Source: Scytonematopsis contorta HA4267-MV1 (GTDB lineage Bacteria; Cyanobacteriota; Cyanobacteriia; Cyanobacteriales; Nostocaceae). Taken from it: a DNA stretch of 64,000 bases. Shown piece after piece: positions 35,677-44,065 of this stretch; position 1 is the first letter of the stretch; every line of letters starts with the position of its first letter. The position numbers and the translations under genes were made by a program. Location of the stretch: NCBI GenBank assembly GCA_019359035.1, contig JAHHIC010000065.1:1-64000 (forward strand), in the 5' to 3' direction. The notes under the pieces were generated by a model. It saw nothing but the letters and a program-made list of their open reading frames with translations, did no database searches and had not been told where the DNA came from.

Positions 35677-35952
35677 TCACTCAACATCAATCGCATCAGA
35701 CTGTTTGTCAATTACGTCATCTACACCTTGTTCAGGAGGTTTTTCTTGTGAGACATTTTCCAGTAAGCCAGCAGTTTTGAGTAAATTTCTAAGCAAACCT
35801 ATTTTTAAGTCTTTATTCCCGTGAATTGGCACAGAAATTTTAGATGGATTTCCAGATTTCACATAGACGTGATGGCTACCTTTAACTCGTAATAATACCC
35901 ACCCGTTGCGTTCTAATAGTTTCGCTAACTCCTTACCAGACATGGAGTTCAT
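35677..35952 (-). CDS. hicA: HicA-type mRNA interferase toxin
   Basis: 91 residues, a little longer than usual HicA because of a polar C-terminal tail (about 60-91). The core MSGKELAKLLERNGWVLLRV followed by KGSHHVYVKSG contains the catalytic His of the dsRBD-like fold (SHH at about 26-28), and ISVPIHGNKDLKIGLLRNLL completes it. The ATG overlaps the hicB TGA (ATGA), so hicB-hicA is translationally coupled with antitoxin first. The toxin cleaves mRNA when free. Confidence 0.9.
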   Translation of the reverse strand: MNSMSGKELAKLLERNGWVLLRVKGSHHVYVKSGNPSKISVPIHGNKDLKIGLLRNLLKTAGLLENVSQEKPPEQGVDDVIDKQSDAIDVE

Positions 35953-36152
35953 ACGGCAATTTCCATCACTTTGGATTTTTCGGTTATTTGTGCAGCATCA
36001 ATATCAACTGATAGACAAGCCTCTATGGCTTCATAAATATTTTCAAGTAATTCTTCAAATGTCTCTCCTTGAGTGGCACAACCTGGAATGGCTGGAACTT
36101 CAGCCCAATATCCACCTTCTTCTGCCTCATGGATGATTACTTTGAGTTTCAT
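35949..36152 (-). CDS. hicB: HicB-type antitoxin
   Basis: 67 residues: [20 protein letters not shown] then AIPGCATQGETFEELLENIY, the partly degraded RNase H fold of HicB. There is no added DNA-binding domain, so it is the short form. It neutralises the HicA encoded just downstream. A decayed second copy with a nonsense mutation at the same Gln codon region is at 43366-43569. Confidence 0.9.
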   Translation of the reverse strand: MKLKVIIHEAEEGGYWAEVPAIPGCATQGETFEELLENIYEAIEACLSVDIDAAQITEKSKVMEIAV

Positions 36153-36239
36153 TTTTCTCTTAAAATGATAGGCTTTACTGTTTATCTTAATTCAATCACA
36201 CCATGATTAGACGTAGAATTGAGGCTAAAAAATAAGTTT

Positions 36240-36440
36240 TCTCTTGGATTCCGGAGACTTCCGATGCGTAACTGAGAAGCTCAAAATGAGGAAGTTGAAC
36301 AAAGTCGCGTAAAAATGTATTTTTGCCAATTGCTACAACCCACAATTTGTCGGTAGCGTACTACAAAATTCTTGCTCTACTAGTTCAAGATGACCAGTAC
36401 CAGGTATCGGGAACAGCGAACCAGGTATCGGAAACAGCGT
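36240..36440 (+). pseudogene. Tail of an unidentified gene, copy 2 (frame broken)
   Basis: 36280-36400 matches copy 1 closely at the DNA level (GCCAATTGCTACAACCCACA, GGTAGCGTACTACAAAATTC), but the frame is interrupted by AAAATG near 36312 and the 5' flank has a TAA (GCGTAACTG). It is followed by two repeats of CAGGTATCGGGAACAGCG. It lies between hicB and the PIN toxin. Confidence 0.6.
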
Positions 36441-36476
36441 TGACACCTTTTTTTTCTCGTAAACTCTGCCTTGATT

Positions 36477-36926
36477 TCAATCTGAAGATGTAATAATTGT
36501 CCAATCTTCTAGTTGTAAATTAGGGATTTTTGAGAAATCTTTATTATTGCGTGTAACTAAAATACCTTTTATAGAGAGCGTTATTGCTGCAATACGTAAA
36601 TCTCTTGTACCGATACGAATTCTTTGATTAACTAATTCTCTATAGCAATTGTAGGCAGACTGGTCAAAATCCAGCAGCCTGAGCTTGTTAAGGTATTCAA
36701 TACCATCTCTTAATCCTTTGTAAGCCATTATTAAGTTTTCAGACTGGGGAAATTTATCATTATATTTATTAATAACATTTAGCCATCCCTTCATTTGTTC
36801 TTCTAGTGTGACAACTGTTATAGCTAAATTTCCAGAATTAATTTGATTGATACGCTGTAAAACATTTGGATGTTCCCTTTGGAGAAGTGATAAATGGTCT
36901 GTATCTAGCACCCATATAAATGTCAC
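36477..36926 (-). CDS. PIN-domain (VapC-like) toxin
   Basis: 149 residues. The PIN acidic residues are visible: Asp in VLDTDHLSLL, Glu in TVVTLEEQM, Asp in GTRDLRIAAITL and Asp in TRNNKDFSKI. Such toxins cut tRNA or other RNA. The start is GTG at 36926, 12 bases after the antitoxin stop, so the pair is one operon. The spacer and the GTGACA start are reused by the GUN4 fragment at 44973. Confidence 0.88.
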   Translation of the reverse strand: MTFIWVLDTDHLSLLQREHPNVLQRINQINSGNLAITVVTLEEQMKGWLNVINKYNDKFPQSENLIMAYKGLRDGIEYLNKLRLLDFDQSAYNCYRELVNQRIRIGTRDLRIAAITLSIKGILVTRNNKDFSKIPNLQLEDWTIITSSD

Positions 36927-36938
36927 TTGAGCTTTATC

Positions 36939-37307
36939 CTATACATCGGGTTGGTTATAATACTCTTCCATTTCTCCGTCCAGTTTGTTACGCTCTGCTT
37001 CTATCTCAGCCAGCACCTCGTCAAAAAGTGGGTTGTCTTTATACATACCTGCAACTTTCATCCAAGGATTTTCAGCTTGAACAGCTTCTATCTCTAAGGT
37101 AACTATTTTTGAATTAGTCAAACGCTCGTGCAACAGCTTTTGTAACTTTTCTACAGCTTCATTTTCAGTTTTTCCCGAACTTTTACAGTCTGATAAACCT
37201 AGCATAACTGCACTGAATGTACCGTCTTGTTCTTTTTCAATCAATACATTATAGCTGAGCTTAGAAACGTCAGTTGGAAAACTTATTAAAGGACTAAAAG
37301 TAACCAT
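36939..37307 (-). CDS. Antitoxin partner of the PIN toxin (HicB-like N-terminal fold)
   Basis: 122 residues. The first 70 (YNVLIEKEQDGTFSAVMLGL then SDCKSSGKTENEAVEKLQ) resemble the HicB fold. The C-terminal part (PWMKVAGMYKDNPLFDEVLA then EIEAERNKLD) is the toxin-binding tail common in cyanobacterial antitoxins beside PIN genes. ATG at 37307. It is the first gene of the pair. A remnant of its 3' end lies at 44974-45050. Confidence 0.85.
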   Translation of the reverse strand: MVTFSPLISFPTDVSKLSYNVLIEKEQDGTFSAVMLGLSDCKSSGKTENEAVEKLQKLLHERLTNSKIVTLEIEAVQAENPWMKVAGMYKDNPLFDEVLAEIEAERNKLDGEMEEYYNQPDV

Positions 37308-37389
37308 ATTTTTATTTTTATTAATATGTTTTAACGATAAAGCATTTTCATTCCTAAGTAAAGCAGTATTGGAGCAATCGAGAACTGAG

Positions 37390-37558
37390 ACTTTTTAAGG
37401 ATAGCTGGGAAGCTAAAAAAGAGGAAATTGAAAAAGTGGCTGAAAAATTTATTTTTGCCAATTGTTATAATCCTCAATTTGTTGGTAGCGTACTACAAAA
37501 TTCCTACTCTGAAAACTCAGACGACCAAGATGACCAGTACCAGGTATGGTCAAGCTAG
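37390..37558 (+). pseudogene. Tail of an unidentified gene, copy 3
   Basis: The frame DSWEAKKEEIEKVAEKFIFA then NCYNPQFVGSVLQNS ends in DDQYQVWSS and TAG at 37556. It has a longer 5' match than copy 1 but still no start. After it the sequence GTAAGCCTTATATGTTACAT leads into the 3' end of the copy B kinase gene, as in copies A and C. Confidence 0.6.
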
Positions 37559-37618
37559 AACCCGCAAGGCTTCGTTGAAAATAAGGTGTTTACAAATCGT
37601 AACAAAATTCTGTAAGCC

Positions 37619-38940
37619 TTATATGTTACATTTTACAAGTCTCGACGCGAGAGAAGAGAATACCTCCCATTCTATCCGCAACAAGATCCCCCCCACAACA
37701 GGGAGGTGTCCCTGAGGTGCTGTAAGGGCAAAAGTAATATCTTTGTAATACAACCACAACTTACCTTGTTTTCTTTGTTTTCTCCAGCCAACGCGGTCGC
37801 CAAACGCTTCCCAAATTTTTTCGTCGTACTGTCTGGTTCCTCCCAGACTCTGATAAATGCGCTTTTGCACAGAAAAACCAAAGTGACCGTTACTATATTT
37901 TACCCACAACTGGTCAATCGTGCGGAGGTCTGAGCAGGGAAAGTTGTCAATGTTCTCATCTTTAAGCCAACCTTCTTTTTGTCTCCCACAGACAGCCAGC
38001 ATAACTCGTGTTGTTTCTTCATCTGCCTGCTTCCATTCTCCTGCTTTTAGTAAGTCCCGCAGTTTGGTGTAGTCCTTCCCCACAGAAGACTCCAGATGGT
38101 CAGTTTGTAATTTTGCTGTTGAGGATTTGGGATTAATTAATTCCAACCATTCCTTCACAGTAGCCGTGCGTTCTTCCGGTTCTAACGCCATCCCCTTGAG
38201 AATAGCTTGATTCACTCTATCGCTAATCCGGGAATTAAATTGCTTTGGCTCTGGTAGAGGTTACCGCTTTTGCGAAAATTTGCTGGGAAGGGTACTTCCG
38301 CAGTCAACAAACTATACAACGTTCCAGCTAAAGCATAAACATCAGTATAAGCACCAAAATTACCTCTTCGTTCATACTGTTCAATTGGTGCATAACCCTC
38401 AGTTTTCGCATTAGTCATACTACCAACTTTCCCCAGATTAAACTCACGCGCTAACCCAAAGTCAATTAAAACTGCCTCTTTTGTTCCCCGACGCAGCAAA
38501 ATATTATTTGGTTTGATATCTCGATGTAAAAAACCCTTTGCGTGGACGTATTCTAAAGCTTGTCCAACTTGATTAATATAACGTAGCGCTTCATCCTCAG
38601 GCAATCGTCCCCGTTCATCTATATAAGCTGCTAAATCTTGCCCATCAATATGTTCCATCACCATTCCCCAAAGTTCATCTTCTTTGATAACTTCATGCAC
38701 TTTGACGATATGGGGATGACTACACTGAGCTAAGCGTAGGGCTTCGTTAACAAATTTTACCTGCTGTTCTTCAAAGTCGGCTCTTGTTTGCTGCAAGTGA
38801 TTCAGGGTTTTAAGGACAAATAATTTACCCGTACGCTGCTCTACGGCACTGTAGGTGATGCCGAAACCACCGCTACCGAGAACTTTTTGAATAGTAAAGC
38901 GTCCGTTTTGCAGTGGTTGATTAGGTCGCCAAAGTTGCAT
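37619..38940 (-). pseudogene. Ser/Thr kinase-GUN4 gene, copy B, with a 1-base frameshift
   Basis: 38212-38940 codes for the kinase part (LGSGGFGITYSAVEQRTGKL, HRDIKPNN, DFGLARE) and 37619-38215 for the GUN4 part (DYTKLRDLLKAGEWKQADEE, NFPCSDLRTIDQLWVKYS, APQGHLP). Against copy C the frame breaks at 38260-38263, where one base of GTATACC is missing (GTTACC on the plus strand reads GGTAACC). All other parts are intact, so this is either a very young pseudogene or a sequencing error. The C-terminus reads SSLASRLVKCNI as in copy A. Confidence 0.85.
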
Positions 38941-39061
38941 GGGTGGGGTTTGTAAGTTTGGGGCTTTTCTCCTGCTATGGTTATCCTACCGTAATTTATA
39001 CTGATAGTCTAGTGATAATACTGTTCGGTTGATGAATTCTAAAATGAGTTGTTAACTCTTC

Positions 39062-39109
39062 AACCCACGGAGGTGGGTTTTCCTTGTGTAGCCGCGATTT
39101 CTAATCGCC
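39062..39109. repeat. ACCCACGGAGGTGGGT / GTAGCCGCGATT composite repeat
   Basis: AACCCACGGAGGTGGGTTTT + CCTTGTGTAGCCGCGATTTC + TAATCGCC. It lies upstream of copy B, in the position and inverted sense of the copy at 34915-34962 upstream of copy A. Confidence 0.85.
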
Positions 39110-39220
39110 AGGGCTATAATTTCACCGAAATTACATTGAAACATCCGGATTTATACATATAAGGTTTGCAAGTATAGACTAAGTATATTTATATGATTTA
39201 TAAGCAAATAGAGAAAAAAT

Positions 39221-40828
39221 ATGACATACACCTTAAGTAATTTATACAGCGTTAGCTTTGGTAAAGACGACGCTGCAGCTGATGCAAACCAGGGATTTTT
39301 AAGTAAGGTATTTTACAAGACTTCATTTTACAACCGAATAAAAAACGGACAACGATTACTAATAACAGGAAGAAAAGGAACAGGTAAAAGCGCAACCTGT
39401 ATAGCTTTGAAAAATGTATTGGAAGGTGAAGGTAAAAGAACTATTTTAGTAACACCTAAACTTTTATCTGTGCCCAAAATGCAGCAGTTTCAAAATACTG
39501 CAATGAATCAGGATGAAAAATTTGAATATTGTTGGAAGTATGTTTTTCTTGTAAAAATATCTCTGGAAATATTTAATGTAATTGATATTCAAGAGCTTAA
39601 ATCTTCTGTGCTTAATAGTCACGAGAAGCAACAATTAAGAGAAGTTCGTACATTCCTATCTGAAAATAAAGAAATAGACAAAACAGTACCAGAAAAGTTG
39701 ATTTCCAAATTAAATATATTTTCTAAATTTTCTGCCAAGCTTTTTGGAGTGGAAGCTGGAGTTGAAACTAGAAAAATAGTAGACAATCACGATTTATCTG
39801 ATTTACTGGATAAATTCGAGAGCAGTATTTTAAAAATTTTGGAGAAGCTTCCAAATACTAGTATTACTATTTTAGTTGATGAAGTAGATGATATCTGGGA
39901 TTCTAGCAATGAATCAACATATTTAATTATAGGTCTTTTAAACGCTATACGTAAGATTAACTCATCACTAAGCTCTAAAGCAACTATCTTAGCTTTTCTC
40001 CGGTCTGATATTTGGGATGAACTTTCTTTCGCAAGTAAAGATAAACTTAGAAGTGAAGAAGAAAGAATTAGTTGGGTCGAAAATGATTTGAAGCGCTTAA
40101 TCGGAATGAGAGGTAAAATTTCTGCCAATATCATAGGATTTGAGCCGGAAGAAGAAGTCAATAAAGTTTGGGAAACATTATTTGATGCAAAAGTTAATGA
40201 GGAAGATTCATTTAAATATATAGTTGATAGAACGCTGAAGCGTCCGCGTGAGGTGATACAATTTTGTAATTTAGCATTATCGATTGCTCAAGACAAACAA
40301 CATTCTCGAATAACTCAAGAAGATATCTTAGAAGCAGAATCTACTTATTCGGGTTGGAAGATAGATGATTTAATCAATGAATACAAGGTACAGTATCCAT
40401 TTTTAAAAGATTTACTCGCGATTTTTCAAGGCTTTGAGTCATCTTTCAGTAAACAACAATTTGATATTAGATACGAGCAAGCAAAACCTTTACTGATAAA
40501 AAGGTTCCCTAAGTTGAGTGAGCTTGATTCTAATGTAATTGTGCAAATTTTATTTACTATTGGATTTTTTGGTGGTCGAATTCAAGAGAAGAATGTTTAT
40601 ATCTACGATGGACAAGAACGCTATAAAATTGTCTTGCCTAATATTGAAAACCTGGAAATTTTAGTCGTACATCCAGCATTTCATCGAGGTTTAGGAGTTG
40701 GTAAATACAAATTAAAAATAGAAAATAAGACTATTAATATTAATCAAATAAGTACGGGTGATATTTTGATTCAAGGAAATATAAATATAGGTACTCGTTC
40801 TGGAGTATATCTAGACGAAAATGATTAG
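39221..40828 (+). CDS. P-loop ATPase of the Sll1717 type
   Basis: 535 residues. Walker A GRKGTGKS at 50-57, Walker B ILVDEVDDIW at about 217-226, and an Arg-rich sensor area (FLRSDIWDELSF, TLKRPREVIQFC). This is the layout of the Sll1717-type P-loop ATPases, related to STAND/AAA NTPases. The C-terminal 100 residues are beta-rich and end ININQISTGDILIQGN then INIGTRSGVYLDEND. No fused effector is visible. Activity and role are unknown; the surroundings (toxin-antitoxin genes, duplicated kinases) leave defence or stress signalling open. Confidence 0.75.
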   Translation: MTYTLSNLYSVSFGKDDAAADANQGFLSKVFYKTSFYNRIKNGQRLLITGRKGTGKSATCIALKNVLEGEGKRTILVTPKLLSVPKMQQFQNTAMNQDEKFEYCWKYVFLVKISLEIFNVIDIQELKSSVLNSHEKQQLREVRTFLSENKEIDKTVPEKLISKLNIFSKFSAKLFGVEAGVETRKIVDNHDLSDLLDKFESSILKILEKLPNTSITILVDEVDDIWDSSNESTYLIIGLLNAIRKINSSLSSKATILAFLRSDIWDELSFASKDKLRSEEERISWVENDLKRLIGMRGKISANIIGFEPEEEVNKVWETLFDAKVNEEDSFKYIVDRTLKRPREVIQFCNLALSIAQDKQHSRITQEDILEAESTYSGWKIDDLINEYKVQYPFLKDLLAIFQGFESSFSKQQFDIRYEQAKPLLIKRFPKLSELDSNVIVQILFTIGFFGGRIQEKNVYIYDGQERYKIVLPNIENLEILVVHPAFHRGLGVGKYKLKIENKTININQISTGDILIQGNINIGTRSGVYLDEND

Positions 40829-41010
40829 GTTTCAACCTTAATAATATGTTATATCTTACAAGTTCCGACACGAGAGAAGAGATAACAAAACAACACCCAC
40901 ACGGCAGGGAATAAAGTCGAATGGCACGAAAAACCTGGCTCCATACTAATTACAACCCGTTTTTAACGGGTTTAAGCTTTTAGCCCGAAATTTATTTCAG
41001 GGCTTTTCTC
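40829..41010. other. Module-end fragment plus partial MITE
   Basis: 40845-40885 (ATGTTATATCTTACAAGTTC then CGACACGAGAGAAGAGATAA) is a decayed copy of the 3' end of the kinase-GUN4 genes. 40953-41001 (AACCCGTTTTTAACGGGTTT then AAGCTTTTAGCCCG) is half of the element found whole at 30059-30259. There is no gene. Confidence 0.7.
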
Positions 41011-41014
41011 TTAA

Positions 41015-41176
41015 ACTGAAAAAATTTATTTTTGTGAACTGTTATAGTCCTCAATTTGTTGGTAGCGTACTACAAAATTCTACAGTTAACCGCTCGGATA
41101 ACCATACTTGGGGCAGTACCAGGTATCCCAAACCCAGAATCCGCAACAGAACCCGCAAGAGTTCGTTGAAAATTAG
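41015..41176 (+). pseudogene. Tail of an unidentified gene, copy 4
   Basis: LKKFIFVNCYSPQFVGSVLQ then NS matches copies 1-3, then diverges through a frame change (TRYPKPRIRN). It is followed by GTAAGCCTTATATACTAAAT and the 3' end of copy C. Confidence 0.6.
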
Positions 41177-41223
41177 ATGTTCACAGATATTAACAAAATT
41201 CTGTAAGCCTTATATACTAAATT

Positions 41224-42600
41224 TTACAAGTCTCGACGCGAGAGAAGAGACTCCCACCCTCCTTCTTTCTTCCTCATCCTCTCCAAATTCACCCTTCTCA
41301 TCTCTTCTCTCCTACCCATAACCAACTCAAACTCATTAACTCCCCATTCCCACTCCCCCTCCCCTCTCGCCGGGAGGTGACCCTGAGGTGCCGTGAGGTT
41401 AAAAGTAATATCCTTGTAATACAACCACACTCCTCCTTTTCTCCAAGCAACGCGGTCGCCAAACGCTTCCCAAATTTTTCTGTCGTAATCTCTGGTTCCT
41501 CCCAGACTTTGATAAATGCGCTTTTGCACAGAAAAACCAAAGCGACTATCACTATATTTTACCCACAACTGGTCAATCGTGCTCAGGTCTGAGCGGGGAA
41601 AGTTGTCAATGTTGTCAGTTGTAAGCCAACCTTCTTGTTCTCTCCCACAAACAGCTAGCATAACCCTTGTTGTTTCTTCATCTGCTTTTCTCCATTCTCC
41701 TGCTGCTAGTAAGTCACGCAATCGAGTATAGTCCATCCCCACAGCAGATTCCAGACTTTCGGTTTGTGGTTTTGCCTTTTGCGATTGTGGATTAATTAAT
41801 TCTAACCACTCCTTCACAGTAGCTGTGCGTTCTTCCGGTTCTAACGCCATCCCCTTAAGAATAGCCTGATTCACTCTATCGCTAATCCGGGAATTAAATT
41901 GCTTTGGCTCTGGTAGAGGTATACCACTTTTACGAAAATTTGCCGGGAAGGGTATTTCTTTTGTCAACAAACTATACAATGTTCCAGCTAAAGCATAAAC
42001 ATCAGTATAAGCACCAAAATTACCTCTTCGCTCATACTGTTCAATTGGTGCATAACCCTCGGTTTTCGCATTAGTCATACTACCTAATTGACCCAAATTA
42101 AACTCACGCGCTAGCCCAAAGTCAATTAATACTGCTTCTTTTGTCCCCCGACGCAACAAAATATTATTTGGCTTGATATCTCGATGCAAAAAACCTTTTG
42201 CGTGGACGTATTCTAAAGCTTGTCCGACCTGGCTAATGTAACCTAAAGCTTCATCCTCTAATAATTTTCCCTGCTCATCAATATAAGCTGCTAAATCTTG
42301 CCCATCAACATGTTCCATTACCATTCCCCATAATTCATCCTCTTTGATGACTTCATGCACTTTGACAATATGGGGGTGGCTGCACTGAGCTAACCGCAAG
42401 GCTTCGTTCACAAATTTTACTTGTTGCTCTTCAAAGTCGGCTCTTGTTTGCTGTAGATGATTAAGGGTTTTGAGGACAAATAATTTACCTGTGCGCTGTT
42501 CTACAGCACTGTAAGTTATACCGAAACCACCGCTACCTAAGACTTTTTTAATAATAAAGCGTCCGTTTTGCAGTGATTGATTGGGTCGCCAAAGTTGCAT
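41224..42600 (-). CDS. Ser/Thr protein kinase with C-terminal GUN4 domain, copy C
   Basis: 458 residues. Kinase part: LGSGGFGITY Gly loop, VLKTL Lys, HRDIKPNN, DFGLARE and APIEQYERRG. GUN4 part from about 282: DYTRLRDLLAAGEWRKADEE, NFPRSDLSTIDQLWVKYS (note Cys-Lys/Arg changed to Arg-Ser), FGFSVQKRIYQSLGG and APQGHLP. A 45-residue low-complexity insertion (GEGEWEWGVNEFEL) follows, coded by a CTCCCCATTCCC-type stretch, and the end reads SLLSRRDL. It is closest to copy B; upstream sequence is shared as well. Open and full length. Confidence 0.92.
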   Translation of the reverse strand: MQLWRPNQSLQNGRFIIKKVLGSGGFGITYSAVEQRTGKLFVLKTLNHLQQTRADFEEQQVKFVNEALRLAQCSHPHIVKVHEVIKEDELWGMVMEHVDGQDLAAYIDEQGKLLEDEALGYISQVGQALEYVHAKGFLHRDIKPNNILLRRGTKEAVLIDFGLAREFNLGQLGSMTNAKTEGYAPIEQYERRGNFGAYTDVYALAGTLYSLLTKEIPFPANFRKSGIPLPEPKQFNSRISDRVNQAILKGMALEPEERTATVKEWLELINPQSQKAKPQTESLESAVGMDYTRLRDLLAAGEWRKADEETTRVMLAVCGREQEGWLTTDNIDNFPRSDLSTIDQLWVKYSDSRFGFSVQKRIYQSLGGTRDYDRKIWEAFGDRVAWRKGGVWLYYKDITFNLTAPQGHLPARGEGEWEWGVNEFELVMGRREEMRRVNLERMRKKEGGWESLLSRRDL

Positions 42601-42788
42601 GGGTGGGGTTTGTAAGTTTGGGGCTTTTCTCCTGGTATGGTCATGCTACCGTAATTTATACTGATAGTCTAGTGATAATACTGTTCGGTTAATCAATTAT
42701 CAAATTGCTATAAAAAATAGTCTCACGCAAAGCAGCAAAGACGCAAAGTAGAGAAATTGAGATTTAAGTCTCAAAATTTTGTGTTTAA

Positions 42789-42902
42789 TTAGGCTGCAAC
42801 TGTGGATTTTTTAATGTCACGAACATCTTGTACGTTAAAACCCAAAGCTGCGATTTGCGCTCCTAGAGAACGAGGCATATTTTCATCAACAAGAAAGTTC
42901 AA
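42789..42902 (-). pseudogene. Truncated DUF5615 (PIN-like) toxin with foreign tail
   Basis: 37 codons from TTG at 42902: NFLVDENMPRSLGAQIAALG then FNVQDVRDIKKSTVAA. The first 30 residues are the DUF5615 N-terminus (LVDEN with the PIN Asp, then the DVRD strand). The remaining two thirds of the toxin are missing. The last codons and downstream bases match the 3' end of the gene at 35030-35521. It starts three bases after the DUF433 stop, the usual antitoxin-toxin spacing. Confidence 0.75.
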
Positions 42903-42905
42903 TAT

Positions 42906-43133
42906 TTAAGCTCCTAAAAGTATAACTTCTGTATTTGCAACAAGCTCTGCGGCATATGCAAGCGCAGCTTTAATTTGTTCTTTTGTAATTTCATATTCCA
43001 GCATTACTTCTTCTTGGCTCATACCACCCGCAAGTGAACCTACCACAATGGAGACGGGTAGACGGGTTCCAGTGATTACAACTTTACCATGATGAATATT
43101 TGGGTCAACGCTAATGTGAGGCGCAATTTCCAT
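42906..43133 (-). CDS. DUF433 antitoxin-like protein
   Basis: 75 residues from ATG at 43133 (GGAG ten bases before). PHISVDPNIHHGKVVITGTR then LPVSIVVGSLAGGMSQEEVM is the DUF433 winged-helix signature (VapB45-like antitoxins). The usual partner is a DUF5615 toxin, and the gene that follows is a broken one. The antitoxin therefore stands without a working toxin here. Confidence 0.88.
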   Translation of the reverse strand: MEIAPHISVDPNIHHGKVVITGTRLPVSIVVGSLAGGMSQEEVMLEYEITKEQIKAALAYAAELVANTEVILLGA

Positions 43134-43290
43134 ACTTGTCAATCTCCTACCGAAAATTTTACTACAAAATATAAATAATTTAATTTATTGCTTTTGCTGC
43201 TTTTACTTATTATGAATCAAATACTATCGGATATGGGTGGTGCTAGGTTATTTGTGCAACACTAATATCAAGCAATCTGATATCCAAACT

Positions 43291-43318
43291 CTTGTGGGGT
43301 GGGCATCCTTGCCCGCCC
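43291..43318. repeat. GTGGGGTGGGCATCC dispersed palindrome at a hicA breakpoint
   Basis: CTTGTGGGGTGGGCATCCTT + GCCCGCCC, same family as 6235-6296. The truncated hicA copy begins six bases after it. Confidence 0.85.
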
Positions 43319-43323
43319 GATTG

Positions 43324-43569
43324 CAATTTCTAATAGTTTCCCTAACTCCTTACCAGACATGGAGTTCATACGGCAATTTTCATCACTTTAGATTTTTCGC
43401 TAATCTGTGCAGCATCAATATCAACTGATAGACAAGCCTCTATCGCTTCATAAATATTTTCAAGTAATTCTTCAAACGTCTCTCCTTAAGTCGCACAACC
43501 TGGAATGGCTGGAACTTCAGCCCAATATCCACCTTCTTCTGCTTCATGAATGATTACTTTGAGTTTCAT
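43324..43569 (-). pseudogene. Decayed hicBA copy
   Basis: 43366-43569 is a full-length hicB copy (204 bases, as in 35949-36152) in which the Gln codon after GCAT is changed from CAA to TAA. 43324-43369 is the start of hicA only (MNSMSGKELGKLLE-like), cut off at the palindromic repeat. The flank beyond the start codon is also shared (GTTTCATTTTTCTCTTAAAA). Both genes are inactive. Confidence 0.88.
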
Positions 43570-43654
43570 TTTTCTCTTAAAATAATAGGCTTTACTGTTT
43601 ATTTTAATTCAATCACATCATGACTCAACGTAAAACTGAAGGGAAACAATAAGT

Positions 43655-43769
43655 ATTTTCTTGGTTTCCGAAACTTTATTGGGATGATTGGGAAGCTAGA
43701 AATGAAAAAATTGAACAATTCCAATCTCTAGAGGTATGTTGGTGGGAGCAAGCAACTTTACCATTTTGA
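43655..43769 (+). pseudogene. Tail of an unidentified gene, copy 5 (divergent)
   Basis: The frame WFPKLYWDDWEARNEKIEQF then QSLEVCWWEQATLPF ends in TGA at 43768. WEARNEKIEQ matches WEAKKEEIEK of copy 3, and the flank to hicB' parallels the flank between hicB and copy 2. It gives the furthest upstream residues of the lost gene. The region 43570-44065 otherwise holds only repeats. Confidence 0.5.
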
Positions 43770-43784
43770 TGGGTGAATTTCTTA

Positions 43785-43832
43785 AACCCACGGAGGTGGG
43801 TTTTCCTTGTGTAGCCGCGATTTCTAATCGCC
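43785..43832. repeat. ACCCACGGAGGTGGGT / GTAGCCGCGATT composite repeat
   Basis: Same sequence as 39062-39109 over the whole 48 bases. Confidence 0.85.
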
Positions 43833-43957
43833 GGGTATAATATAAAATACTACTAAGTTAGTAAATTATAAAATTGATTGAATAAAAAGTCTCGCGCTGA
43901 GCCGCAGATGTTGTATTCAATCAGCATTACTTCCCATGTAAACATTTTATATAAACC

Positions 43958-43983
43958 AGGGCGGCTTCCAGCCCACCCCACAA
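43958..43983. repeat. GGGCGGCTTCCAGCCCACCC dispersed palindrome
   Basis: CCAGGGCGGCTTCCAGCCCA + CCCCAC, a short form of the 6235 family. Confidence 0.7.
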
Positions 43984-44065
43984 TATTAGCTGGAGTCCTA
44001 TTTATATAGCTTGAATTTAAATATGTATTATAAAACATAAAACTGGTTTATATATAGGAGAAAAT

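Noticed and set aside
43853-44038. Minus-strand frame of about 60 codons
   Set aside because: It crosses a dispersed palindrome (43958-43983) and has no recognisable content.
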